A stretch of DNA of 64,000 nucleotides from Paenibacillus sp. JQZ6Y-1 (GTDB lineage: Bacteria; Bacillota; Bacilli; Paenibacillales; Paenibacillaceae): positions 310,001 to 374,000 of the forward strand of contig NZ_JBFDUZ010000002.1 of the NCBI RefSeq assembly GCF_040719145.1, written 5' to 3'. A program made the translations under genes and the position numbers. The notes under the pieces were generated by a model that had not been told where the DNA came from, did no database searches, and saw only the letters and a list, made by a program, of their open reading frames with translations. Below, one piece after another: positions 1 to 8,331 of this stretch (position 1 is the stretch's first letter; every line of letters starts with the position of its first letter).

Positions 1-434
1 GCTGGTGTTAGCTCGGAAGGCTTCACAACCGCTGTGTTGCCTGCTGCCATCGCACCGATCAGTGGACCAAAGGCAAGCTGGAACGGATAGTTCCACGGCG
101 CGATGACCAGTGTAACGCCGTACGGCTCTGGATAAATAGTGCTAACTGCATCTGGCAGTGCGGAAGATGTAGGGACTTGACGTGGAGCTGCCCAGCTTTC
201 CAGATTCTCCAGAGCAAAGTCCAATTCGCCCATAACGATGCGGATTTCTGAGCCATACGCTTCTGCTTCCGATTTGTTCAGGTCAGTATGCAGGGCATCC
301 AGAATGCGTTGATGATATTGCTCAATCCCAGATTTTAGCTTCCGCAGAGCGTCCAGACGGTAAGCTGTTGATTTGGTGGTGCCTGTATTGAAAAATGTGC
401 GCTGTTGCGCGACGAGTTGTGGAATAGCTTGCAT
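1..434 (-). CDS. Aldehyde dehydrogenase, N-terminal part (cut by window edge)
   Basis: NAD(P)-dependent aldehyde dehydrogenase that would oxidise aldehydes to carboxylic acids. Only the first 144 residues lie in the window; the catalytic Cys region is off the left edge. The visible part starts MQAIPQLVAQQRTFFNTG and carries the cofactor-site motif APWNYPFQL near residue 116 followed by AAGNTAVVKPSE, both diagnostic of the family. The absence of a long N-terminal extension fits the short class 3 type (B. subtilis YwdH-like). The ATG at 434 is preceded by a CAAGGAGAG ribosome site. It diverges from the TetR gene at 906, which may control it. Confidence 0.9.
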   Translation of the reverse strand, partial: MQAIPQLVAQQRTFFNTGTTKSTAYRLDALRKLKSGIEQYHQRILDALHTDLNKSEAEAYGSEIRIVMGELDFALENLESWAAPRQVPTSSALPDAVSTIYPEPYGVTLVIAPWNYPFQLAFGPLIGAMAAGNTAVVKPSELTP

Positions 435-572
435 CGTATTGGTTCTCTCCTTGAGGTCATATAGTGGGAAATGCTAAATAGATGGATACAAGTAAAGCAT
501 ACGAATCATGAGAAGATTCCTGTGTAAAAAGACAATGTGTCTTATAAACACTGGATTATATCGGTGATCTTA

Positions 573-604
573 AAGATGATCGTAAATATATAAGATGATC
601 GTAA
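573..604. repeat. Direct repeat AAGATGATCGTAA x2 in divergent intergenic region
   Basis: The 13-base word AAGATGATCGTAA occurs at 573-585 and again at 592-604, a 19-base period, in the 471-base gap between the divergent aldehyde dehydrogenase and TetR genes. A separate small palindrome, AAGACAATGTGTCTT, lies at 529-543. These are candidate operator sites for the adjacent TetR protein or another regulator. The rest of 435-905 is AT-rich with no gene that I can support. Confidence 0.45.
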
Positions 605-905
605 GAAGAATAGTACCCATTTTTTAATGATTGCACACAATTTTATTAATTCAAAAATAATATGGTGCAACATATCGAATTATAAGTCAGCCTTTGCATA
701 GTGACAATAACCAGTATGTAGAGCGATGGTGCTTATGCCACATTTGTCGTTTAATTGTAGAGATAGTTGTTTTATAGTGAGTAAACGACGAATCATCCGT
801 TTGTATTTGTGTTGGAAGTGACGTTTAGAAGTGATTGGAACATGTGCAAGTACTCATGATCCATCTGTACCATACACCATCTACCTACAAAGGAGGGTCT
901 TTACT

Positions 906-1577
906 ATGCCTGATAAAATGCCATCTCCCAACCCACAGCTGACCAATATGGTTCCTGCTACGATTCAGCAGAAGGCAACGAACGAACGCATTGATCCGCG
1001 CGTGTTGCGCACACGAGCCTTATTGCGCGATGCCTTGATTCACCTTATGGAACAACAGCCGTATGAGAAAATTACGATTCAGGATATTACCTCCCGCGCC
1101 ACTGTGAATCGCAAAACGTTTTACCTGCATTATGAATCCAAAGATCATCTGCTGTTTGCGGTTACAGATGAACTGCTAGGTGAACTGTTCGGTGAAGCGA
1201 GGGATGCAAGCTCCTTTCACCAGTCGATTGATGAATTGCAGCGTTATATTGCCGGACGCATTTTTAACTATATTATTCAGTACAAGCGCTTTTTCGAGGT
1301 GATGTTTGAGCGGCGGGCAATGTTTAACTTTGTCCAGTACATGAAGCAGTATATCGCACGTTTTTACGAGGAGCGATTTGCAGCGTTGGATGATGAACAG
1401 CTTCCGGTGCATAAGGATGTGATTGCTAGTTATATCAGCTCCGCCTATGTAGGCGTGATTCACTGGTGGCTGCGAGAGGGCATGCCGTATACACATGAGG
1501 AGATGACTGAGCAAATGATCGCGCTCAACTCCAATGGTCCTATTCGTCTGATTCAGCAGCAGGGAGTGGAGGAATAG
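906..1577 (+). CDS. TetR/AcrR-family transcriptional regulator
   Basis: DNA-binding repressor of 224 residues. The N-terminal helix-turn-helix is clear (ITIQDITSRATVNRKTFYLH, about residues 56-75), followed by a ligand-binding helical domain. The chosen ATG at 906 has a strong AAAGGAGGG site at 889-897; an in-frame start 75 bases upstream has no ribosome site and would put that site inside the gene. It diverges from the aldehyde dehydrogenase gene, with direct repeats between them, so local control of that gene is a reasonable inference. The ligand is unknown. The HTH resembles the DhaS-like group of TetR proteins. Confidence 0.88.
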   Translation: MPDKMPSPNPQLTNMVPATIQQKATNERIDPRVLRTRALLRDALIHLMEQQPYEKITIQDITSRATVNRKTFYLHYESKDHLLFAVTDELLGELFGEARDASSFHQSIDELQRYIAGRIFNYIIQYKRFFEVMFERRAMFNFVQYMKQYIARFYEERFAALDDEQLPVHKDVIASYISSAYVGVIHWWLREGMPYTHEEMTEQMIALNSNGPIRLIQQQGVEE

Positions 1578-1591
1578 CTATTACTACTGAA

Positions 1592-1635
1592 AATAAAAAA
1601 AAGATCAGCGCCGCCATTGCAGGCTGATGCTGATC
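1592..1635 (-). terminator. Rho-independent terminator of the MarR gene
   Basis: GATCAGC (1603-1609) pairs with GCTGATC (1629-1635). Read on the minus strand the hairpin is followed by a run of eight Ts, directly after the MarR stop codon at 1639. Confidence 0.8.
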
Positions 1636-1638
1636 GGT

Positions 1639-2112
1639 TCAAATGGTATAATCTGCTGTCTCTTTGGCGACTTCCGCCAATTCACCTTCATACGCATTTT
1701 GCTTAATCTTGCCAAGTAGGCGGCGTAGTGTGGCTCGTTCCTCTTCGGAGATGCCTTCCATCAGGTCACGCCCGGTTTCTTTCATGATGCTGCATACGTC
1801 CTGTTCCAGCCGCGTTCCTTCTGCCGTTAAATAAATTTTGAAGCGGCGTCGATCATCCGTGCAGGTGATTTTGCGGATAAAGCCTTTGTTTTCCAGATTG
1901 GAGATCATTCGTGTAATATTCGTTTTGTCCTTACCAAGACGTTCGCCAATCTCGTTCTGGGTCAATCCGTCCTTTTGCCAGAGCAGCATCATGACAAATG
2001 TCTGTTCCGGGGCAAGATTGAAAGGAGCAAGCTGCTGCTTGATATAACCGGTAATCGCCAGATGGACATCACGAATGAATACGGTGTAACTCTTTTCTAC
2101 ATCAAAATGCAT
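1639..2112 (-). CDS. MarR-family transcriptional regulator
   Basis: A 157-residue winged-helix regulator. The centre shows the MarR signature: GLTQNEIGERLGKDKTNITR (recognition helix, about residues 48-67), then ISNLENKGFIRK and the wing CTDDRRRFKIYLTAEG. The start MHFDVEKS at 2112 is chosen because AAGGGTGA stands five bases before it; an upstream in-frame codon at 2148 has no such site. It stands alone, with its own terminator, upstream of a 634-base gap before zwf. Its target and ligand cannot be read from the sequence; regulation of itself and of oxidative or antibiotic stress genes is typical for the family. Confidence 0.88.
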   Translation of the reverse strand: MHFDVEKSYTVFIRDVHLAITGYIKQQLAPFNLAPEQTFVMMLLWQKDGLTQNEIGERLGKDKTNITRMISNLENKGFIRKITCTDDRRRFKIYLTAEGTRLEQDVCSIMKETGRDLMEGISEEERATLRRLLGKIKQNAYEGELAEVAKETADYTI

Positions 2113-2746
2113 GTTATTCACCCTTAATGTATGGATCACATGTGCCAAACGGATCGCAAATTTATAAAAAAATAATTTAAAATTGAATAATCAGTCGGTG
2201 AGGGGGTATAGTTGGTATAGCAACTTTTACAGCGAATATGATTTTCAAATGCGTGTTAAGGTACCGTGAGCAGCTATTTTCGCCGTCGTGACGGACCACA
2301 CTGCTGAATCGACGTTAGACTATCATGTTTAGGCAACAGTGTCAACGCTGCTATATTCCAGTCATTTAGCTATTCATCAAGGCAACCGGTTGACCGATAA
2401 AAAGGAAATACCGCATTCAGAAATGGAAATGGTAATATTCATTGTGAAACTTTCATTTTTATCTTGACATTGTTCGACACAAGGTCTATTGTAATTTTTG
2501 TGAGTTTGACTGTCACAAAAGAGACACAATGAAAGATTGACTTTATAACGATACCTGCATATGAAATATGTTTCTGTATACATATCTCGTGGAGAGGTTC
2601 GTTTATTTTTTGACGATATAGTTGCTATATCAACAGTATCAAGCTGGCAGGACGTTAAGGTCTGTACACAACTAGCCCATAGACACAGAAGCATGCAAAA
2701 TGCTAATAGAACACACGGGATGGGTACATTTTGGAGGAGAAACGAT
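2113..2746. other. Intergenic region between MarR gene and zwf
   Basis: This 634-base stretch holds the divergent control regions of the MarR gene and zwf. Besides the zwf promoter listed separately I see two small dyads: TTGT-N5-ACAA at 2470-2482 and TTGTGA-N9-TCACAA at 2498-2518, the latter close to the expected start of transcription. No coding sequence is supported. An open frame running upstream from zwf to 2561 lacks a ribosome site and is more likely leader. Confidence 0.6.
2464..2492 (+). promoter_or_regulatory. Candidate sigma-A promoter of zwf
   Basis: TTGACA at 2464-2469, a 17-base spacer and TATTGT at 2487-2492. A dyad TTGTGA-N9-TCACAA overlaps the expected start site and could bind a repressor. 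The leader to the zwf ATG would be about 250 bases long. Confidence 0.5.
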
Positions 2747-4246
2747 ATGGAAGCTATGACATTTGTATTGTTCGGTTCAACCGGGGATCTGGCGAAACGC
2801 AAAATTTTCCCTGCTTTGTACAACTTGTATGTAGATCGCAAAATGCCGGAAGCCTTCTCCATCATCGGACTGGGCCGCAAATCATTCAATGACGCGACAT
2901 TCCAGACGTATGTGGAGCAATCGCTGCAAGAATTTTCCCGCAATACACCGAATCACCGCGAGACGCTGGACGCGTTTTTGCGTTCGATTCGCTATCATAT
3001 TCTGAATGTGGATGATACCGCCGGGTACAAAGAGCTGCTGAAGATTGTAGAGCAGCGCGAATCCGAGCTGAATATTCCACAAAACCGCATGTTCTACATG
3101 TCGGTTGCACCTGAATTCTTCGAGGTGATCGCTGACAACATTAACGCTAGCGGACTGGGTACGACATCCGGTTGGAAACGCCTGATCATTGAGAAACCAT
3201 TTGGTCATGATCTGGAATCGGCGCGTCAGCTGAATACGCACCTGAGCAAAACATTTGCTGAGGAAGAAATCTTCCGCATTGACCACTATCTGGGTAAACC
3301 AATGGTGCAAAATATGGAATCCTTCACCTCTGCAAATCCAGTAATCCAATCGCTGTGGAACAACCGTCACATCGCTAACGTGCAAATTACCGCATCCGAG
3401 ATTGTTGGTGTGGAAGAGCGCGCAGGGTATTATGATCATACTGGTGCGGTACGCGATATGGTGCAAAACCATATGCTGCAAGTACTGATGATGACAGCTA
3501 TGACACTGCCTGGTGGACATACTGCTGACGATGTACGTTCCCACAAAAAATACATCGCTAAAGCACTGCGTCCAATCTCCAAAGAAGATGCGCACAAACA
3601 TATCGTGCGTGCACAATATAATGCAGGGGTTGTATCTGGTCGCGAAGTACAGGGCTATCAAGATGAGCCGGGCATTACGCTTGGTTCCAATACCGATACC
3701 TTTGTCGCTGCACGCGTCTGGGTAGATGATTTCTCTTGGCAGGGCGTACCGTTCTACATCCGTACCGGTAAACGCATGAAAGAAAAATCGACCCGTATCG
3801 TGATTGAGTTTAAAAACACGATGCAAAATAACGAAATCTGCATTGATTGCGACGGACAGCCGAATATGCTGACCATCAGCATCAATCCAGAAGAGAAAAT
3901 CACTCTGCAACTGAACCGTCGTAATGTGAAAACGGGTCAACTGGAACCAATGACATCTGAATTCGTGATGGGTACCGATAATGATCCAGAAGCTTACGAA
4001 CTGCTGATCGGCGATGCACTGCGCGGCGACGGTACCTTCTTCGCCCACTGGGATGAAGTAGAGCTGTCTTGGCAGTGGATTCAACCGATTCTGGAAGCTT
4101 TCGCGGACAACAGCCTGCCGCTGCATGACTACGCATCCGGCACGTATGGTCCCGAAGCATCTGATGCACTGCTCGCTGAGCAAGGCTTCCGCTGGTTGGG
4201 CGACCGCAATGCAGCACCGGTACGTACCGGCGTAGCAGCGCGCTAA
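2747..4246 (+). CDS. zwf: Glucose-6-phosphate 1-dehydrogenase
   Basis: Cytosolic enzyme that oxidises glucose 6-phosphate to 6-phosphogluconolactone, the NADPH-producing first step of the oxidative pentose phosphate pathway. The 499-residue protein has the family's normal length. It begins with the dinucleotide-binding loop FGSTGDLAKRK (about residues 7-17), then IIEKPFGHDL, and the active-site signature RIDHYLGK at about 177-184, whose His and Lys bind substrate. The ATG at 2747 follows GGAGGAG at a good distance; reading from further upstream would add 62 unconserved residues. The lactonase candidate for the next step lies 27 kb away, and gnd follows immediately but with its own leader. Confidence 0.97.
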   Translation: MEAMTFVLFGSTGDLAKRKIFPALYNLYVDRKMPEAFSIIGLGRKSFNDATFQTYVEQSLQEFSRNTPNHRETLDAFLRSIRYHILNVDDTAGYKELLKIVEQRESELNIPQNRMFYMSVAPEFFEVIADNINASGLGTTSGWKRLIIEKPFGHDLESARQLNTHLSKTFAEEEIFRIDHYLGKPMVQNMESFTSANPVIQSLWNNRHIANVQITASEIVGVEERAGYYDHTGAVRDMVQNHMLQVLMMTAMTLPGGHTADDVRSHKKYIAKALRPISKEDAHKHIVRAQYNAGVVSGREVQGYQDEPGITLGSNTDTFVAARVWVDDFSWQGVPFYIRTGKRMKEKSTRIVIEFKNTMQNNEICIDCDGQPNMLTISINPEEKITLQLNRRNVKTGQLEPMTSEFVMGTDNDPEAYELLIGDALRGDGTFFAHWDEVELSWQWIQPILEAFADNSLPLHDYASGTYGPEASDALLAEQGFRWLGDRNAAPVRTGVAAR

Positions 4247-4439
4247 GCGTTCCACTCGTTCTTTTGCAAATGAATGTTTGGTCTACGCTCTGGTTAATGA
4301 TAAACAGAGCGTATTCCCTATGCCTTCAGAGCCGATCATTTGGCTTTGCAGAATGCCATGGAATGGAATGACTGGATTGACAGGCATGAAATGGCAATAG
4401 ATGACAGCTTGATGTTGTACAATGACTAGACAAAAAAAA

Positions 4440-4456
4440 GGGATACGTATCATCCC
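4440..4456 (+). promoter_or_regulatory. Dyad just upstream of gnd
   Basis: GGGATACGTATCATCCC is an imperfect dyad that contains the perfect ten-base palindrome GATACGTATC (4442-4451). It lies between the zwf stop and the gnd ribosome site, so it could be an operator or a leader hairpin. I cannot assign a regulator. Confidence 0.3.
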
Positions 4457-4476
4457 AATACATGGAGGGCTATACT

Positions 4477-5376
4477 ATGAAAATCGGATTGATCGGACTT
4501 GGCAAAATGGGTATGAACCTGGGACAAAACCTGATGGATCACAACCACGAGGTTGTTGCATTTGACCTGAACAAAGAAGCAGTAAAAGAAATCTCCGAGC
4601 TGGGCGCACAAGGCGCTAACACAATCGCTGAACTGGTAGAAAAAATGGAAGCACCACGCGTATTGTGGGTTATGGTTCCTCACGGCGTTGTAGATTCCGT
4701 ACTGGCTGAGATCGCTCCACTGCTGTCCGAGAACGACATCGTTATCGAAGCAGGTAACTCTCACTACAAAGAATCGATTCGTCGTTACAACGAAATGAAA
4801 GTAAAAGGCATTCACTACATGGACGCAGGTACATCCGGCGGCATGAGCGGCGCTCGTAATGGCGCATGTTATATGGTTGGTGGCGACAAAGAAGCATGGG
4901 ATATCGTTGAGCCTGTATTCCGCGATACTTCCGTAGAGAACGGCTACCTGTATGCTGGTGAAGCAGGCAGCGGTCACTACCTGAAAATGGTACACAACGG
5001 TATCGAGTACGGTATGATGGCAGCAATCGGTGAAGGCTTCGAAGTACTGGAGAAAAGCCCGTACGACTTCAACTACGAAAAAGTGGCACGCGTATGGAAC
5101 AACGGTTCCGTTATCCGCTCTTGGCTGATGGAGCTGACCGAAAACGCATTTGCTAAAGACGGTCGTCTGGAAGAAATCCAAGGCATCATGCACTCCTCCG
5201 GTGAAGGTAAATGGACTGTGGAAGAAGCAATGGACCTGCAAATGGCAACACCAGTTATCGCATTGTCCCTGCTGATGCGTTACCGTTCCCTGGATAACGA
5301 TACGTTTACAGGTAAAGTCGTTGCTGCACTGCGTAACGAATTTGGCGGTCACGCGGTAGAGAAATCCACAAAATAA
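4477..5376 (+). CDS. gnd: 6-phosphogluconate dehydrogenase, short (NAD-type) form
   Basis: Oxidatively decarboxylates 6-phosphogluconate to ribulose 5-phosphate. At 299 residues it is the short form of the family, not the roughly 470-residue NADP enzyme. It has the Rossmann loop GLGKMGMNLGQ near the start, the substrate-binding DAGTSGGMSGARNG at about residues 115-128, and the catalytic-region GSGHYLKMVHNGIEYG at about 167-182. The second beta strand ends FDLNKEA, with Asp where NADP-specific enzymes carry Asn-Arg, which suggests NAD preference. The ATG at 4477 follows GGAGGG; an ATG 15 bases upstream would overlap that site. It follows zwf with a 230-base gap and ends in a strong terminator. 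Confidence 0.95.
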   Translation: MKIGLIGLGKMGMNLGQNLMDHNHEVVAFDLNKEAVKEISELGAQGANTIAELVEKMEAPRVLWVMVPHGVVDSVLAEIAPLLSENDIVIEAGNSHYKESIRRYNEMKVKGIHYMDAGTSGGMSGARNGACYMVGGDKEAWDIVEPVFRDTSVENGYLYAGEAGSGHYLKMVHNGIEYGMMAAIGEGFEVLEKSPYDFNYEKVARVWNNGSVIRSWLMELTENAFAKDGRLEEIQGIMHSSGEGKWTVEEAMDLQMATPVIALSLLMRYRSLDNDTFTGKVVAALRNEFGGHAVEKSTK

Positions 5377-5393
5377 GATAGCTGACTCAACGC

Positions 5394-5427
5394 GAACCCT
5401 TGCGCCTATGGTGCAGGGGTTCTTTTT
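5394..5427 (+). terminator. Terminator of gnd
   Basis: GAACCC-TGC-CC pairs with GG-GCA-GGGTTC around a short loop, followed by five Ts. It lies 18 bases after the gnd stop. Confidence 0.85.
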
Positions 5428-5528
5428 GTTGTACGGAATTTGGATGGCAATATAGAGCAGGGGAAGAAGTTCTTTTGCTGGATTGCTGAAAATAAATGAA
5501 AAAAGTTAAATTTAATTTTCAAATAACG

Positions 5529-5557
5529 TTGACGTTAACGTTAAATAGTACTATTAT
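5529..5557 (+). promoter_or_regulatory. Promoter with MerR-type dyad upstream of yfmP
   Basis: TTGACG at 5529-5534, a 17-base spacer, and TATTAT at 5552-5557. The -35 and the first half of the spacer form the near-palindrome TTGACGTTAACGTTAA (5529-5544), a likely operator for the MerR-type regulator it drives. Confidence 0.6.
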
Positions 5558-5606
5558 ATTCATATAAGATATGTAATTATTTAAATATAAATTTGGAGGG
5601 GACGGC

Positions 5607-6044
5607 ATGACGCTGTATAAGATTGATGAAGTAGCTACCGAATGCAATCTGACGAAGCGTACGATTCGCTACTACGAGGAAATCGGTCTGCTGACTCCGC
5701 AGCGAAGTGAAGGCAATACCCGACTCTATACGCGCGAAGATATTGAACGATTAAAAAAGATCATCAGTGCGCGCGATGTACTTGGCTTCTCGCTACAGGA
5801 ATTGCAGCGGTATATCGAAGTGGTGGAGATGCTGCGAGGGCAGCGCGAACGGTATCGCAGTATTACTGACCTGCAAGAACGCAGACAGCAGCTCCAGCAG
5901 ATCGATATGACGTTGGGTCAGCAACTGGAGATGATGGAGAGCAAGATGAATACGATTCAGTCATTCAAGCAGGAAGCCGAGGGATTGCGCCAGCAGGTGC
6001 GTGAAGGTCTGGAGAGGCTAAGCAGCGAAACGGCGGATTTGTAA
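5607..6044 (+). CDS. yfmP: MerR-family regulator (YfmP-like)
   Basis: A 145-residue MerR-type regulator. The winged helix is clear (TKRTIRYYEEIGLLTPQRSE, about residues 16-35), followed by LYTREDIERLKKI and VLGFSLQELQRYIE, then a long dimerisation coiled coil (about 75-140). There are no conserved Cys residues, so it is unlikely to sense metals by thiols. It matches B. subtilis YfmP in length and motifs, and the next gene is the MFS exporter, as in yfmP-yfmO, where YfmP represses the operon. The ATG follows GGAGGGG. The dyad over its own promoter fits autoregulation. Confidence 0.88.
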   Translation: MTLYKIDEVATECNLTKRTIRYYEEIGLLTPQRSEGNTRLYTREDIERLKKIISARDVLGFSLQELQRYIEVVEMLRGQRERYRSITDLQERRQQLQQIDMTLGQQLEMMESKMNTIQSFKQEAEGLRQQVREGLERLSSETADL

Positions 6045-6192
6045 AGCAGCATACGCTGGATGTTTGATTCATACCAAGCTAGTGTAAGTTACGAAAGGCT
6101 TGTTCCAACAACGAGTCGTTGGAGCATGATCGTATATAGAAATAGGTTCATTGAAACGGAGATCGGAAGAGAAAAGGGAGGAATACATCATC

Positions 6193-7407
6193 ATGAGTAC
6201 AAAAACAGCTCAAGTCAAAGAGCTGCCCAAACAAGGCGGACTGTTGTCGCAGCCTAAAGCCGTATGGGCGGTTGCCTTTGCCTGTGTCATTTCATTTATG
6301 GGTTTGGGTCTCGTTGACCCTATTTTGCCAGCGATTGCCACTCAGTTGAATGCAACACCGAGTCAGGTATCGCTGCTATTCACCAGCTACAATCTAGTAA
6401 CTGGTCTGGCGATGCTGATCACTGGTTTCGTTTCTAGTCGGATCGGGGTAAAATGGACGCTGCTTAGCGGTGTCATCCTGATCGTTATTTTCTCCGCATT
6501 GGGCGGAATGTCGGATACCATCAGCCAAATCGTCGGCTTCCGCGGTGGCTGGGGATTAGGTAATGCGTTGTTCATCGCGACTGCCTTGTCCGCGATTGTT
6601 GGATTGTCCACTTCCGGTACAGCCAAAGCGATTATTTTGTATGAAGCGGCGCTCGGTCTTGGTATTTCCGTTGGCCCTCTGCTTGGCGGCGAATTGGGTT
6701 CCATTTCATGGCGTGGACCGTTCTTCGGTGTTAGTGTTCTGATGCTGCTCGGTTTCGTATTCATTTTGGTGATGCTGCCTAAAATTCCAAAACCAAAAAC
6801 ACGCAGTTCCTTGTCTGATCCATTTAAAGCATTGAAATTCCCTGCTTTGAAAACATTGGCGATTGTCGCCTTCTTATATAACTTCGGTTTCTTCACGCTG
6901 ATGGCATATTCGCCGTATGTGATGGGACTGGATGAGCACGGTCTGGGTTATGTATTCTTCGGTTGGGGGATTCTGCTGGCGTTTACGTCCGTATTCGTAG
7001 CACCGAAGCTGCAAGCACGCTTTAATCTCGCTGGTTCGATGGGTGTAATGCTGACCTTGTTCGCACTGGATCTAGTATTTATGGGTCTGGGTGCAGCGAC
7101 TGGCTCGCCAACACTAGTTATTATCGGTGTTATCATCGCTGGTATTTTCCTTGGTATTAACAATACGCTGATCACGACAGCGGTGATGGAATCTGCTCCG
7201 GTAGAGCGCTCGGTCGCTTCAGCGGCATACAGCTTTGTTCGTTTCCTCGGTGGTGCGGTATCGCCGTATCTGGCAGGGAAACTGGCAGAATGGTACAACT
7301 CGGCAACTCCGTTCTACTTCGGTGGTCTGATGGTACTGGTCGCCGTTGTGGTGCTGATCGTTCGCCGTCGTCATCTTGCCGATATCGACGTTTCGCACGG
7401 ACATTAA
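6193..7407 (+). CDS. yfmO: MFS drug exporter (YfmO-like)
   Basis: A 404-residue inner-membrane transporter with 12 predicted membrane segments, of the drug:H+ antiporter type. Family marks are MGLGLVDPILPAIATQL in segment 1 (the D-P of motif D1), FVSSRIGVKWTLLSGV after segment 2 (motif A) and GPLLGGELGSISWRGPF (motif C). The start at 6193 follows AGGGAGG; an in-frame codon at 6151 would add 14 charged residues and has no site. It follows the MerR regulator by 148 bases with no terminator between, so they are likely one transcript. The substrate is unknown. Confidence 0.88.
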   Translation: MSTKTAQVKELPKQGGLLSQPKAVWAVAFACVISFMGLGLVDPILPAIATQLNATPSQVSLLFTSYNLVTGLAMLITGFVSSRIGVKWTLLSGVILIVIFSALGGMSDTISQIVGFRGGWGLGNALFIATALSAIVGLSTSGTAKAIILYEAALGLGISVGPLLGGELGSISWRGPFFGVSVLMLLGFVFILVMLPKIPKPKTRSSLSDPFKALKFPALKTLAIVAFLYNFGFFTLMAYSPYVMGLDEHGLGYVFFGWGILLAFTSVFVAPKLQARFNLAGSMGVMLTLFALDLVFMGLGAATGSPTLVIIGVIIAGIFLGINNTLITTAVMESAPVERSVASAAYSFVRFLGGAVSPYLAGKLAEWYNSATPFYFGGLMVLVAVVVLIVRRRHLADIDVSHGH

Positions 7408-7543
7408 TCATGGCTATTCATTTAGGAGAAGAGGGGTCAGATGACGGCATTAATCGTTAGATGTGCCGCAATCTGATACGGAATGGGTAATAGAAGATAT
7501 AACTGGTTTGTCATAGGAGAAGGACAGAATGGAGGACAAGCTT

Positions 7544-7990
7544 ATGTCTGAAAATAATCAAAATACCGTGTACCAACGCATCGCTGTTGCGGTGGACGGC
7601 TCCGAGCATGCTAGCCGCGCACTGGAACATGCGGTATCTCTGGTACAATCATTGAAGACTCCAGCGACATTGACGCTGCTGCATGTTAACCCGACCATGA
7701 TGGTGTCTGAACCGCCATTTGGTGTAGATATTGATCAACGACTGGACGAGGAAGGTCATGAATTGACAGAATCGTATCGCAGCTATTTGGACCCAACGGG
7801 CGTACAGTACAATATTCGTTACCATAACGGCGATCCAGCAACTGTCATTTGCGATTTGGCTGCTGAGGAAAAAGCTGACCTGATTATTATGGGTACACGC
7901 GGCATGAATACGATGTCTGAACTATTTCTCGGTAGTGTAAGTCATAAAGTGATCCAACACGCCAAATGCCCAGTGCTGACAGTGAAGTAA
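7544..7990 (+). CDS. Universal stress protein, UspA family
   Basis: A 148-residue cytosolic UspA-fold protein. It starts with the family beta strand YQRIAVAVDGSEHASRAL and ends with the ATP-binding loop GTRGMNTMSELFLGSVSHKV (G-2x-G-9x-G-S type), then HAKCPVLTVK, so ATP binding is expected. Two starts are possible: the ATG at 7544 with GGAGG eight bases before it, or the ATG at 7529 with AGGAG nine bases before it. I prefer 7544 because family members begin close to the first strand. It is monocistronic and ends before a bidirectional terminator. The physiological partner is not evident. Confidence 0.88.
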   Translation: MSENNQNTVYQRIAVAVDGSEHASRALEHAVSLVQSLKTPATLTLLHVNPTMMVSEPPFGVDIDQRLDEEGHELTESYRSYLDPTGVQYNIRYHNGDPATVICDLAAEEKADLIIMGTRGMNTMSELFLGSVSHKVIQHAKCPVLTVK

Positions 7991-8125
7991 GAAGTTTGGG
8001 CAGGATGGATTGGTTAGTTGGAGCATGTGATTGGCTGATGAGTATAGGCTGAGTTATATACAGCTGAGACATATATATAGTAGAAAGCCTATATTGAAGC
8101 CAATCATCATACATTTGGAATAACA

Positions 8126-8165
8126 AAAGCCACCAGCAGGATGATGTCCTGACTGGTGGCTTTTT
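8126..8165 (+). terminator. Terminator after the UspA gene
   Basis: AAAAGCCACCAG pairs with CTGGTGGCTTTTT around a short loop. It is symmetric enough to work both ways. The remainder of 7991-8331 holds no gene, only the uxuA promoter. Confidence 0.85.
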
Positions 8166-8251
8166 AGTATGCAGGTATTGGATCGTTGTGCGTGTTGACA
8201 TATAGCTAAGTTGGAACTGGCGACGATGTCAGTGCTAAAGAAGCGGTTCGT

Positions 8252-8280
8252 TTGACAACATTTGCTGGCAGACGTATGAT
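8252..8280 (+). promoter_or_regulatory. Sigma-A promoter of uxuA
   Basis: TTGACA at 8252-8257, 17-base spacer, TATGAT at 8275-8280, about 45 bases upstream of the uxuA ribosome site. Confidence 0.65.
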
Positions 8281-8331
8281 CTACCTGAATCTTGCATACA
8301 AAAATATCCAAATCGTAGAGGAGGCAACAGG

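Noticed and set aside
2498-2518. Rex-type redox operator before zwf
   Set aside because: The arms TTGTGA and TCACAA fit, but the nine-base gap is too long for the 18-base Rex consensus.
2561-2746. N-terminal extension of zwf by 62 codons
   Set aside because: No ribosome site at the upstream ATG, no conservation with the family, and a good site stands directly before the ATG at 2747.
2882-4255. A 457-codon open frame antisense to zwf
   Set aside because: It mirrors the codon structure of zwf, has no ribosome site and no family motif; zwf itself is beyond doubt.
4450-5352. A 300-codon open frame antisense to gnd
   Set aside because: Shadow of a highly expressed gene with biased codons; no start site and a Phe/Cys/His-rich product unlike a real protein.
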